From positions 558,001 through 622,000 of the forward strand of contig NZ_PHNJ01000001.1 of NCBI RefSeq assembly GCF_008122205.1: a DNA stretch of 64,000 nt, read 5' to 3'. The notes under the pieces were generated by a model that was given only the letters and a program-made list of their open reading frames with translations, had not been told where the DNA came from and did no database searches. The position numbers and the translations under genes were made by a program. This DNA is from Natronococcus pandeyae. Lineage in GTDB: Archaea > Halobacteriota > Halobacteria > Halobacteriales > Natrialbaceae. This document shows positions 9,454 to 16,503 of the stretch, piece by piece; positions within the stretch are counted from its first letter, which is position 1, and the number at the start of each line of letters is the position of its first letter.

Positions 9454-9474
9454 ACCCCTCGTTCAGAGTGAAAC
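9454..9474 (-). promoter_or_regulatory. Origin recognition box (ORB) L1
   Basis: On the minus strand this reads GTTTCACTCTGAACGAGGGG. It contains the dyad GTTTCA...TGAAC followed by a G-string, the typical layout of an archaeal Orc1/Cdc6 binding site. It is the leftmost box recognised here. Confidence 0.8.
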
Positions 9475-9628
9475 GGGGTGCGACGGTGGGGGGGTGGGTG
9501 CGAGGACCGCGTGTCGACGGGATCTGTAGCGACAGACAGAGACCGCCGCCAGCATCTGTCGAACAGCCGAGTGGTGGCGTTCTCTCTCAGGGGATGTGTG
9601 CTTCGACAATCGCTCGAGGGGATCGTGG

Positions 9629-9850
9629 TTTTCACTCTGAACGAGGGGTGGTTGGTGTTCGGGCTGAACGAGGGTTGGCTGGTGTTCGGGCTGAACGAGG
9701 GTTGGCTGGTGTTCGGGCTGAACGAGGGTTGGCTGGTGTTCGGGCTGAACGAGGGTTGGCTGGTGTTCGGGCTGAACGAGGGTTGGCTGGTGTTCGGGCT
9801 GAACGAGGGTTGGCTGGGGTTCGAACTGAACGGGGGTGGCTGGGTTTGAT
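9629..9850 (+). repeat. Tandem array of eight 27-bp ORB-like units
   Basis: A full ORB (9629-9652, TTTTCACTCTGAACGAGGGG then TGG) leads into units with an exact 27-bp period starting at 9637, 9664, 9691, 9718, 9745, 9772, 9799 and 9826. The repeated unit is CTGAACGAGGGTTGGCTGGT followed by GTTCGGG. Each unit retains a GTTC-N5-GAAC dyad, CGAGGG and a downstream TGG. Units 2-6 are identical as read; the first and last diverge. Because 27 is a multiple of three, all frames stay open and give spurious repeat peptides. The likely role is multiple Orc1/Cdc6 binding. Confidence 0.85.
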
Positions 9851-9958
9851 ATGGACGAGGGGCAGCCAGGGCTCGAGCGGCGAGCGATCGAACAGTCGGG
9901 GATCGGACTCGAGTGTCAGCGATGATCTCCAGGGAACCTGTCGTCGACTGGGGATCCC

Positions 9959-9981
9959 ACACCCCTTACTCAGAGTGAAAG
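9959..9981 (-). promoter_or_regulatory. Origin recognition box L3 (variant)
   Basis: On the minus strand this reads CTTTCACTCTGAGTAAGGGG followed by TGTG. The TTTCACTCTGA half is conserved, while ACGA has become GTAA before the G-string. It is inverted relative to the box at 11097, and the pair brackets the cold-shock gene and the AT-rich segment. Confidence 0.75.
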
Positions 9982-10330
9982 TGCGGTTCGATCTCGGGGG
10001 AGGGGGGAGGGGGAAAGGGAGGGAGACGGACGGGAGTTCGCCGTGGACGGCCATTCGGAGATACCTGAAGAGCCACGGGATCGCCGAGACTACACGACAC
10101 AGTAGGGTTGCTACGAAAAGCGAGTCGGAGAGTCCAGAGCACGTCTACTCGAACGAGAATCTATTCCGGACATGTTTACCAGCAGTTGGTAACACGGTTT
10201 TGGTATTCAGCGTTATTTGTGAATCTGAATCGGTCGAATCGTTACCTACAGATGCGGATGTAGTGTGAGGAGTCGTGGTACCTCGACCCTCGGAAGGGTT
10301 ATCCCTCATCCAACCCTCTGTCTGTTTGTA

Positions 10331-10537
10331 ATGGCAAACGGTAAGGTTGACTTCTTCAACGACACTGGCGGCTACGGTTTCATTTCGACTGACGACGGCG
10401 ACCTCGACGACGACGAAGACGTTTTCTTCCACATGGAGGACGTCGGCGGCGAAGACCTCACGGAAGGTACTGAGGTCGAGTTCGACATCGAGTCCTCGCC
10501 CAAGGGACCTCGCGCGGCGAACGTCGTCCGGCAGTAA
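10331..10537 (+). CDS. cspA: Cold-shock domain protein
   Basis: A 68-residue single cold-shock domain (OB-fold) protein. It carries the two nucleic-acid-binding motifs KVDFFNDTGGYGFIS (RNP1-like, about residues 5-19) and DVFFHMEDV (RNP2-like, about 33-41), with acidic haloarchaeal decoration. The ATG at 10331 begins at MANGKVDFF, as in relatives; a longer in-frame start upstream adds no conserved sequence. It probably acts as an RNA chaperone and/or single-stranded nucleic acid binder. Its place inside the origin region, between inverted ORBs and inverted repeats, is notable. A hairpin at 10551 probably terminates it. Confidence 0.95.
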   Translation: MANGKVDFFNDTGGYGFISTDDGDLDDDEDVFFHMEDVGGEDLTEGTEVEFDIESSPKGPRAANVVRQ

Positions 10538-10550
10538 TACTGAGACACAA

Positions 10551-10586
10551 CTGTCGTTCACAGCGACAGTAACAATCTCAATTTTC
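10551..10586 (+). terminator. Hairpin terminator after cspA
   Basis: CTGTCG (10551-10556) pairs with CGACAG (10564-10569) around a 7-nt loop, followed by an A/T-rich stretch ending in TTTT at about 10582-10585. It starts 13 nt past the cspA stop. The stem is short, but it is the only such structure there. Confidence 0.45.
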
Positions 10587-10834
10587 AGAAGGTTGTACAT
10601 TTGAGCTGATGCTATCCGTACACTCTGTACGTAACACGATCTTCACGCGATGTTCTAAAAAAAGAACCAGTGCTACTATCTACTGTTGCACGCGGTCGAG
10701 GCGAATGCCACAGGGCTTGATCCCGAGGCAGTCCACTGCAGACGATCTGTCGTAGACAGTTTGCTCCGGATGTATTTGCTACAGATAATCTGCTGTAACC
10801 GGTCACTCGACCCAGATCATGTTTCCGCTATCGT

Positions 10835-10910
10835 AACATATAATACTATGTCTAGTATTCTGGTTCTAGTATTCTAGTTATTACTAGTAATGTGATTACA
10901 GATAGTAATC
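10835..10910. other. AT-rich zone, candidate duplex unwinding element
   Basis: This is the most AT-rich stretch of the region, with ACATATAATACTATG and a direct repeat of CTAGTATTCT (about 10853-10862 and 10868-10877). A small palindrome CTAGTTATTACTAG follows. It lies between the inverted ORBs at 9959 and 11097, where the DNA unwinding element of a haloarchaeal origin is expected. The flanking 10587-10834 and 10911-11094 are also AT-leaning and hold no supportable gene. Assignment rests on composition and position. Confidence 0.5.
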
Positions 10911-11096
10911 CTTCTATCGCTGGGAATAGTGAGCGTACGCTCCTGTAGGAGACGGCTACTATCGAAAGAATCCCCGTAGACCCTACGTAGAACGCTCCCT
11001 GTACAGGTAGTCTGGAGAACGACTCTCTATAATTCGTTCCCTGCCTGTATTCACTAAAAGTCCTACAACCGTCGCACCCGGCCGTTTCCGTCCCAC

Positions 11097-11122
11097 TTTT
11101 CACTCTGAACGAGGGGGGTGGG
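11097..11122 (+). promoter_or_regulatory. Origin recognition box R1 with extended G-string
   Basis: TTTTCACTCTGAACGAGGGG runs on into GGTGGGTGGTGGGGG, so the G-string is extended compared with the other boxes. Haloarchaeal origins are known for long G-strings. It lies 314 nt upstream of orc1 and is inverted relative to the box at 9959. Confidence 0.82.
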
Positions 11123-11152
11123 TGGTGGGGGTGGAGAGCGGAACGACTCGAG

Positions 11153-11301
11153 TGCGACGCTCGAGACTGCGGTGACGTCCGACGCTCAGGACCACGGTGG
11201 GGTCAGTCGCCCGAGGACACAGTGGGGTCAGTCGCCCGAGGACACAGTGAGGTCAGGCGCTTGAGACTACGGCGAGGTCCAGCATTCGAGGCCACCGCGA
11301 G
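11153..11301. repeat. Six degenerate 25-bp tandem repeats
   Basis: Units begin at 11153, 11178, 11203, 11228, 11253 and 11278. Two are identical over 22 nt (11203-11224 and 11228-11249, TCAGTCGCCCGAGGACACAG then TG). The others keep the pattern TC-GNCGC-CGAGRAC-ACGGTGRGG. They lie between ORB R1 and the orc1 promoter. They lack the ORB dyad, so this is a distinct array. Function is unknown; it may be a further initiator or accessory protein binding tract. Confidence 0.7.
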
Positions 11302-11405
11302 TTCAGTCTGCATCCGGCTACATCGTTCGTTGGTCGTGAGGTCGCCGAAATACGACCTAACAAGCGCTCTCACCGCACGTTATCAGTCTGAGCGAGCTTC
11401 CATAG

Positions 11406-11415
11406 TTTTATTATA
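11406..11415 (+). promoter_or_regulatory. TATA box for orc1
   Basis: TTTTATTATA lies about 22-30 nt before the ATG at 11436, the spacing expected for a leaderless haloarchaeal transcript. No ribosome-binding sequence is seen between it and the start. Confidence 0.6.
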
Positions 11416-11435
11416 CGACTCTCCAAGAACGAGAC

Positions 11436-12719
11436 ATGACCGAGCAGGCGGGTGGGGATCCACTCTTTCAATCACAGGATCCGATCTTCAATCGGAAGGA
11501 ACTCCTTCACGTCGGTCACGTGCCAGAAGAGGATCGGATCGTCGGCCGGGACGACGAAATGCAGTCCGTCGCGGCCGAGGTTGGGGCGATCACGCGGGGG
11601 GATCCGCCGAACAACGTGATGATCTACGGCAAGACCGGAACGGGGAAGAGTCTCATCTCTCGGCACGTCGCGACCCGCGCCCGGGACGCTGCCGAGAACA
11701 ACAAGATCGATTGCGGCGTGCTCTACGTCGACTGCTCCGAGGCCAACACCGAGACCCGCGCGACGCGGCAACTGGCGCTCAACCTCGCGGACCAGACTGG
11801 CTACGAGGACCACATCCCCGTGCGGGGCGTCGGCACGATGGAGTACTACCAGCACATCTGGTCGATCCTCGAGTCGTTTTTCGATTCGGTCGTCGTCATC
11901 CTGGACGAGATCGACAAACTGGACAACAGCAACATCCTGATGCAGCTCTCGCGAGCCCGTGAGGCGCGGAAAACTGACGCCTACATCGGCGTCATCGGCA
12001 TCAGTAACAAGGTCCAGTATCGAGAGACCCTCGACGAGCGCATCGACAGCAGCTTCGGCCACCGCGAACTGTTCTTCCATCCCTACGACGCCTCGCAGCT
12101 CCGCGAGATCATGCGCAACCGCCAGGACGCCTTCCAGCCGGACGTTCTCGAGGACGGCACGATCGAACTCTGTGCCGCGCTCGCCGCGAAGAAACACGGC
12201 GACGCGCGAAAGGCGATCGAGATCCTCAAGGAAGCCGGCGAACTCGCTCGCCGGACCGGCTCGGAGACCGTCTCCGAGCGCCACATTCAGCAGGCCCAGG
12301 AGGTCGCCGAGATCAACCGGATCGAGGAACTGACGAGCGGGGCGACCGCCCACGCAAAACTGGCGCTGTACGCGCTGGCGAGTTGCATCGTCACCGGGGA
12401 CCGAGAGACGTACAAGACCCGGGAGGTCTACCAGCGCTACGTCGGCATCTGCGAACTGGTCGCAACCGACCCCATCACGGAGAACGGGCTCTACCGCCAG
12501 CTCAAAGAGCAGGCGTTCCTCGGCGTCATCGAGTCGGAGAAGACCGGCGGCGGCCGCTCGCAGGGGAGCTACCTCTTACACCGGCTGGTCACCGATCCGA
12601 AACACATCGTCAAAGCCGTTCGCCGCGACTCCTCGCTCGAGGAACTGCCGCCGTACGACAAACTCATCGACAGCAGCGACTCGACGCGCGAACGCGTCGA
12701 TCTCTCTTCGTTTTCCTGA
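11436..12719 (+). CDS. orc1: Orc1/Cdc6 origin-binding AAA+ ATPase
   Basis: A 427-residue archaeal replication initiator. The AAA+ core has Walker A GKTGTGKS (residues 65-72), Walker B VVVILDEID (about 152-160), and a sensor/arginine region around SNKVQYRETLDERIDSSFGH. The C-terminal third is the winged-helix DNA-binding domain, ending with conserved SYLLHRLVTDP. Length is typical. It would bind the nearby ORBs, help unwind the AT-rich zone and load MCM helicase. The TATA box and ATG spacing indicate a leaderless transcript. ORBs around it suggest self-linkage of initiator and origin, as usual in archaea. Confidence 0.96.
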   Translation: MTEQAGGDPLFQSQDPIFNRKELLHVGHVPEEDRIVGRDDEMQSVAAEVGAITRGDPPNNVMIYGKTGTGKSLISRHVATRARDAAENNKIDCGVLYVDCSEANTETRATRQLALNLADQTGYEDHIPVRGVGTMEYYQHIWSILESFFDSVVVILDEIDKLDNSNILMQLSRAREARKTDAYIGVIGISNKVQYRETLDERIDSSFGHRELFFHPYDASQLREIMRNRQDAFQPDVLEDGTIELCAALAAKKHGDARKAIEILKEAGELARRTGSETVSERHIQQAQEVAEINRIEELTSGATAHAKLALYALASCIVTGDRETYKTREVYQRYVGICELVATDPITENGLYRQLKEQAFLGVIESEKTGGGRSQGSYLLHRLVTDPKHIVKAVRRDSSLEELPPYDKLIDSSDSTRERVDLSSFS

Positions 12720-12729
12720 GTACTGTGGT

Positions 12730-12871
12730 CGACCCTCGTTCTTGAGCTATTAGCAACCGCCTCCTCGTCTTGCCTACCAGCAATCGACCTCTCGTTCCCG
12801 AGTTACGAGGAAACGACCTCTCGTTCCCGAGCTATCAGCGACCGCCACTTCGTTCCCCTACCACCGGCGAC
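12730..12871. repeat. Five degenerate 28-29-bp tandem repeats
   Basis: Units begin at 12730, 12758, 12785, 12814 and 12843. The best pair (12785 and 12814) shares CGACCTCTCGTTCCCGAG. The repeated CTCGTTC is the reverse complement of the ORB core GAACGAG, so these may be decayed minus-strand ORB-like units facing the array at 9629. They lie directly after the orc1 stop and before ORB R2. Confidence 0.6.
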
Positions 12872-12924
12872 CAACAGCCAACTGCCGTCTCACCTGCCGA
12901 GACTCGACTACCGTTTCGCGTCCC

Positions 12925-12950
12925 GTTACAGTCTGAACGAGGGGTGGGTC
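12925..12950 (+). promoter_or_regulatory. Origin recognition box R2
   Basis: GTTACAGTCTGAACGAGGGG followed by TGGGTC. The TCTGAACGAGGGGTGG half is identical to the leading box of the left array; the left dyad half is changed (TTACAG for TTTCAC). It lies between orc1 and the convergent glutamate dehydrogenase gene and marks the right limit of recognised origin boxes. Confidence 0.75.
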
Positions 12951-13018
12951 CCTCGAAAAACCACTCACACCGGGGAGTTCACCCTCCACTCCCAGCGACG
13001 GAAGCTACCCTGTGATCG

Positions 13019-14293
13019 CTACGGCCAGAGTCCACGGGCCTCGTGGGCCGCCGCGATCCGCTGCAGGGCGACGAGGTAGGCTGCGTCGCGCCAGGTGACG
13101 TCTCGAGCGTCGTACTCCTCGCGGACGGCCTCCCAGGCGCGGAGCATCTCGGTCTCGAGTTCCTCGTGGACGCGATCTAAGCTCCACGCGCGGCGGTTGA
13201 TGTCCTGGAGCCACTCGAAGTACGAGACGGTCACACCGCCGGCGTTGGCGAGGATGTCCGGGATTACTGGGACGTCGCGCTCCTCGAAGATCTGATCGGC
13301 GGTCGAGGTCGTCGGGCCGTTCGCCCCCTCGATGATCAGGTCGGCGCTGACTCGGCGAGCGTTCTCGCCGGTCAACACGTTCCCGATCGCCGCCGGGATG
13401 AGGACGTCGACGTCGAGTTCGAGCAGTTCCGCGTTCGTGAGTGTCTCGGGGGCGTCGTAGCCCGAGACCATCCCCGGCGTCTCGTCGTGATCTTCGACGT
13501 CGTTCGTATCGAACCCGTCGGGGTTGTAGATCGCGCCGTCGACGTCGGACACTGCGACGATGGTCGCGCCGCGCTCGTCGAGATAGCGAGCCGCGTTGGC
13601 GCCGACACTGCCGAATCCCTGTACGGCGACGGTCGTGTTCTCGATATCCCAGTCGTAGTAGTCGATCGCTTCGCGCGCGATGATCCCGACGCTCCGGCCG
13701 GGCGCTTTCTCCCGTCCGTGGGAGCCGCCGACGACGGGCGGCTTTCCGGTGACGGCTCCGGGCGTCGTTTCTCCCTCCTGCATCGAGTAGGCGTCCATGA
13801 ACCACGCCATCGTCTCGGGATCGGTTCCCATGTCGGGGGCGGGGATGTCCTTCATCGGACCGATGACCGGCCGGAGCTCTTCGGCGAATCGGCGGGTGAG
13901 TCGCTCCTTTTCCGTGTTGCTGAGCTCCTTGGGGTTGACGACGACGCCACCCTTCGCACCGCCGAACGGGAGGTCCATGACGGCGCACTTCCAGGTCATC
14001 CACATCGAGAGTCCGATGCACTCGTCCTCGTTCACGTCGGGGTGGTAGCGAAGTCCGCCCTTGTACGGACCCCGGACGCTGTCGTGGTGGGCGCGATACC
14101 CCGTGAACATCTCGGTGGTACCGTCGTCGCGCTCGAGCGGGATCGTCACCCTGTAGACGCTGGTCGGGTGACGGAGTCGTTCGACGATCCCTTCGTCGAC
14201 GTCGAGGTGTGCGGCGGCGCGCTCGAGTTGGCGACGGGCAGTTTCGACGGCGCTCTCTGCTTCCGGTTCCGATGTAGGTTCGGCAACAGTCAT
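13019..14293 (-). CDS. gdh: Glutamate dehydrogenase, second paralogue
   Basis: A 424-residue protein of the same family as the one at 6979. It has [28 protein letters not shown] (catalytic Lys), [14 protein letters not shown] in the Rossmann domain and [18 protein letters not shown]. The two differ at many positions, including GGAKGG versus GGGKGG, so they are not a recent duplicate. The N-terminal 20 residues are acidic and variable. The origin region lies between the two genes. A TATA-like ATTATAATTC on the minus strand at about 14402-14411 may serve it with a longer leader. Confidence 0.95.
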   Translation of the reverse strand: MTVAEPTSEPEAESAVETARRQLERAAAHLDVDEGIVERLRHPTSVYRVTIPLERDDGTTEMFTGYRAHHDSVRGPYKGGLRYHPDVNEDECIGLSMWMTWKCAVMDLPFGGAKGGVVVNPKELSNTEKERLTRRFAEELRPVIGPMKDIPAPDMGTDPETMAWFMDAYSMQEGETTPGAVTGKPPVVGGSHGREKAPGRSVGIIAREAIDYYDWDIENTTVAVQGFGSVGANAARYLDERGATIVAVSDVDGAIYNPDGFDTNDVEDHDETPGMVSGYDAPETLTNAELLELDVDVLIPAAIGNVLTGENARRVSADLIIEGANGPTTSTADQIFEERDVPVIPDILANAGGVTVSYFEWLQDINRRAWSLDRVHEELETEMLRAWEAVREEYDARDVTWRDAAYLVALQRIAAAHEARGLWP

Positions 14294-14498
14294 TGTGATC
14301 CGATCTCTGCACCGACTGGAGCGTCGATCGCGAGCGACCGTCGGTCAACAGCACTCCCCGCTGCGACCGCTCCCCGGGTGCAGGTGTGAAGGATGTCTAT
14401 GCCGAATTATAATCCTTGTCAATCAGATCCGGTTCGTGCAATATTTGCACACCCGATCTCGGTCTGCCCCCGGTCTAACGCTCCGCTTTCGTCGCCGG

Positions 14499-15854
14499 TT
14501 AGAGCCCCCACGGATACGTCTCCGGTGGCGTCTCGCCGCCCTCGATACCCAGCGGGTGGAGCGCTTCGGTCTCGTCGACGTGGACGAACGCGTCGTACCG
14601 GTCCGGAAGGACGGTCGGAACGTAGTTGCCGCCCTCGTAGGCGGGATCGTAGACGACGCCGATCGCACGGTGTCCGCGGCGCTCGGCTACGGGATCGACG
14701 CTCGCATCGTCCGCGATCCCGTAGCCGCGATCGAACCGCAGAACGGCGTCCTCGAGCCCGGCGCGGTGAAAGACGTCCTCGTGACTCCCCGCTTTCGCTT
14801 CGGGGACGGGCATCCGCGCCATCGGTGCGCCCCATTCGTCGCCGGCGACGACGCTCCCGCGGTGGGAGCCGAAGCCGACGACGGCGACGTCGGTGTCGTC
14901 CTCGCAGACCTCCTCGCGGGCGAGTTGGCCCAGGTTCAGCTTGCCGCGGTCGATCATGTCGGTCGCACGAGCGTCGCCGACGTGGGTGTTGTGCGCCCAG
15001 ACGATGCCCGGCCCGTCGTGGAACTCGAGCAACCGTTCCAGGGTCTCGCTCATGTGCCGATCGCGGACGTTCCAGGACGTCTCGTTGCCGCGGGCCATCG
15101 CGCGGTAGTAAGACTCGGCGTTCTTCGCGACCAGTGCGTTCTGATCGGCCGCGAAGGACTCCAGTGGGTCGTCGCCGTCGTACTCCGTCGCCGCGACGTC
15201 TTCGCGCAGCGTCCGGAGCACCTCGAGCACTTCCTCCTCGCAGTCCTCGGGTACGAGTCGGATCGACTGGGCGTACTCGCGAGCGTCCTCGCCGTACGGT
15301 TCGAAGCAGTGGTAGGCGTCTCGCGCGCGGGCCGCGAGGTCGGGGTCGAGGTCTTCGAGGTAGTCGATCACTTCCGCCATCGACTCGTAGAGGCTGTAGA
15401 CGTCCAGCCCGTAGAAGCCGGCGCGCTCGTCGATCGGGCGGTCCTCGTTGTGCTCGCGGAGCCACTCGAGGAACTCGAGGACCTCCCAGTTGGCCCACAT
15501 CCACGTCGGCCAGCGCTCGAAGGTCTCGAGGACGTCGCGCGCGCTTTCGGCGCCCGAGCGGCCGGTCACGTACCGCGTCACCTCGAAGCAGTCGGTCCAG
15601 TCCCCCTCGACGGCGACGAACGAGAAGTCGTGGTTCGCGAGCAACTCGGCCGACAGCCTGGCCCGCAGGCGGTAATACTCCGAGGTCCCGTGGGAGGCCT
15701 CGCCCAGCAGAACGACCTCCGCGTCGGAAACGTCCGCGGCGAGGTCGTCGAATCCCTCCTCGAGCGGCGTCGCGCGCTCCTCGATAGCGGCTGCCGCACG
15801 CTCCGGATCGCCGAGATCCGTGGTGTTCACTCGCCGTGCAGTCACGTGACTCAC
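14499..15854 (-). CDS. Erythromycin esterase family protein
   Basis: A 451-residue protein of the Ere/succinoglycan-biosynthesis-regulator-like hydrolase family. The characteristic active-site segment LLGEASHGTSEYYRLRARL is intact, followed by FVAVEGDWTD and WAHNTHVGDAR, which contribute the other His and acidic residues. In resistant bacteria, family members open the macrolide lactone. In haloarchaea the natural substrate is unknown, so resistance should not be assumed. The start is a GTG at 15854; an internal start near NTTDLGDPERA is possible. It is a single gene, with the upstream neighbour on the opposite strand. Confidence 0.85.
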   Translation of the reverse strand: MSHVTARRVNTTDLGDPERAAAAIEERATPLEEGFDDLAADVSDAEVVLLGEASHGTSEYYRLRARLSAELLANHDFSFVAVEGDWTDCFEVTRYVTGRSGAESARDVLETFERWPTWMWANWEVLEFLEWLREHNEDRPIDERAGFYGLDVYSLYESMAEVIDYLEDLDPDLAARARDAYHCFEPYGEDAREYAQSIRLVPEDCEEEVLEVLRTLREDVAATEYDGDDPLESFAADQNALVAKNAESYYRAMARGNETSWNVRDRHMSETLERLLEFHDGPGIVWAHNTHVGDARATDMIDRGKLNLGQLAREEVCEDDTDVAVVGFGSHRGSVVAGDEWGAPMARMPVPEAKAGSHEDVFHRAGLEDAVLRFDRGYGIADDASVDPVAERRGHRAIGVVYDPAYEGGNYVPTVLPDRYDAFVHVDETEALHPLGIEGGETPPETYPWGL

Positions 15855-16039
15855 CTGGTCGGTCGTCGATCACGAGCCGTCTTTGGCCTGATCCTTGCGT
15901 TCGTCGGGCACGGTCCCTGGTCGCAGTCGCCGGCGCCAGTACTCGTCAGCTACAGTCGCGGATTCCTATCGTGACGAACTGCCGGCAGATCCCTCGGGAT
16001 TGCGACGCGTTTTTGGTGCGCCTCGTCGACCTGAAACTT

Positions 16040-16501
16040 ATGGTGGGCCTGTACTACGAGGAGTTCGAAGTCGGTGAACCGATCCAACACGAGCGTCGCC
16101 GAACGATCTCCGAGAGCGACAATCAACGGTTCTGTGACATGACGATGAATCAGCAGCCGCTCCATCTGGACGAGGAGTTCGCCGCCGAGACGCAGTTCGA
16201 GGAACGGCTGGTCAACGGACTCTACACCATGTCGCTCGCGGTGGGGATATCGATCCCGGAAACGACCGACGGGACGATCGTCGCGAATCTCTCCTACGAC
16301 GACGTCGAGCACCCGAACCCGGTCTTTCACGGTGACACGGTCCGTGTCCAGTCGACGGTGACCGATAAGCGCGAGACCAGCGACGGCGAGCGCGGCATCG
16401 TCACCATGCACGTCGAGGTCTTCAACCAGGACGACGACCTCGTCTGCGAGTTCGACCGCACCGTGCTCTCACTGAAACGCGAGCACGCGGAGGACGCCTG
16501 A
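16040..16501 (+). CDS. MaoC-like hydratase
   Basis: A 153-residue single hot-dog domain protein of the MaoC/R-specific enoyl-CoA hydratase family. YYEEFEVGE at the start and NQQPLHLDEEFA carry the hydratase-type Asp/His region (here Asn-Gln-x-Pro-Leu-His, with Asn in place of the usual Asp of D-x-N-P-x-H). LVNGLYTMSLAVG and HPNPVFHGDTV are also typical. The ATG at 16040 is selected because the upstream open frame has no conserved sequence. The substitution at the catalytic Asp position makes true hydratase activity uncertain. It is followed 2 nt later by the PH-domain pair. Confidence 0.83.
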   Translation: MVGLYYEEFEVGEPIQHERRRTISESDNQRFCDMTMNQQPLHLDEEFAAETQFEERLVNGLYTMSLAVGISIPETTDGTIVANLSYDDVEHPNPVFHGDTVRVQSTVTDKRETSDGERGIVTMHVEVFNQDDDLVCEFDRTVLSLKREHAEDA

Positions 16502-16503
16502 CG

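Larger units (their letters stand above)
10177..10692. repeat. Inverted-repeat element 2, enclosing the cold-shock gene
   Basis: The left end (about 10177-10260, plus strand) resembles the right end of the element at 1-300, sharing AGTTGGTA, CGGTTTTG, TATTCAG and GGTCGAATCGTTAC. The right end (about 10612-10692, minus strand) resembles that element's left end, sharing TAGATAGTAGCAC and GTTACGTACAG. The two ends are therefore imperfect inverted repeats around the csp gene, in the opposite overall orientation to element 1. Whether this is a mobile unit or a conserved flanking structure is not known. Confidence 0.45.
9454..12950. other. oriC: Chromosomal replication origin region (oriC)
   Basis: This region holds at least five dispersed origin recognition boxes with the core TTTCACTCTGAACGAGGGG or a close variant, a tandem array of related units, an AT-rich zone, and an orc1/cdc6 gene. 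That is the standard arrangement of archaeal, and especially haloarchaeal, origins, where Orc1/Cdc6 binds a short dyad followed by a G-string. The boxes nearest the AT-rich zone (9959-9981 minus strand, 11097-11122 plus strand) are inverted, with their G-strings facing outward. Function is inferred from architecture; activity is not demonstrated by sequence. Confidence 0.85.

Noticed and set aside
9478-9849. Open frame of 123 codons with GLNEGWLVF repeats over the tandem array
   Set aside because: The 27-bp period is a multiple of three, so all frames stay open and give repeat peptides on both strands. The DNA pattern (ORB dyad and G-string) explains the repeat; there is no start signal or coding-like composition.
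9279-9962. Minus-strand open frame of 227 codons rich in Ser/Pro/Asn
   Set aside because: It is the complement of the same tandem array plus ORBs. Its repeat peptide arises from the 27-bp period, and flanking parts are non-conserved.
10686-10877. Possible 63-residue gene in the origin AT-rich zone
   Set aside because: No promoter or start context, low-complexity hydrophobic end and position inside the candidate unwinding zone; it looks like chance.
14499-15854. Macrolide resistance gene
   Set aside because: Family motifs support an erythromycin-esterase-like hydrolase, but haloarchaeal members have no established resistance role and nothing around it suggests a resistance element.
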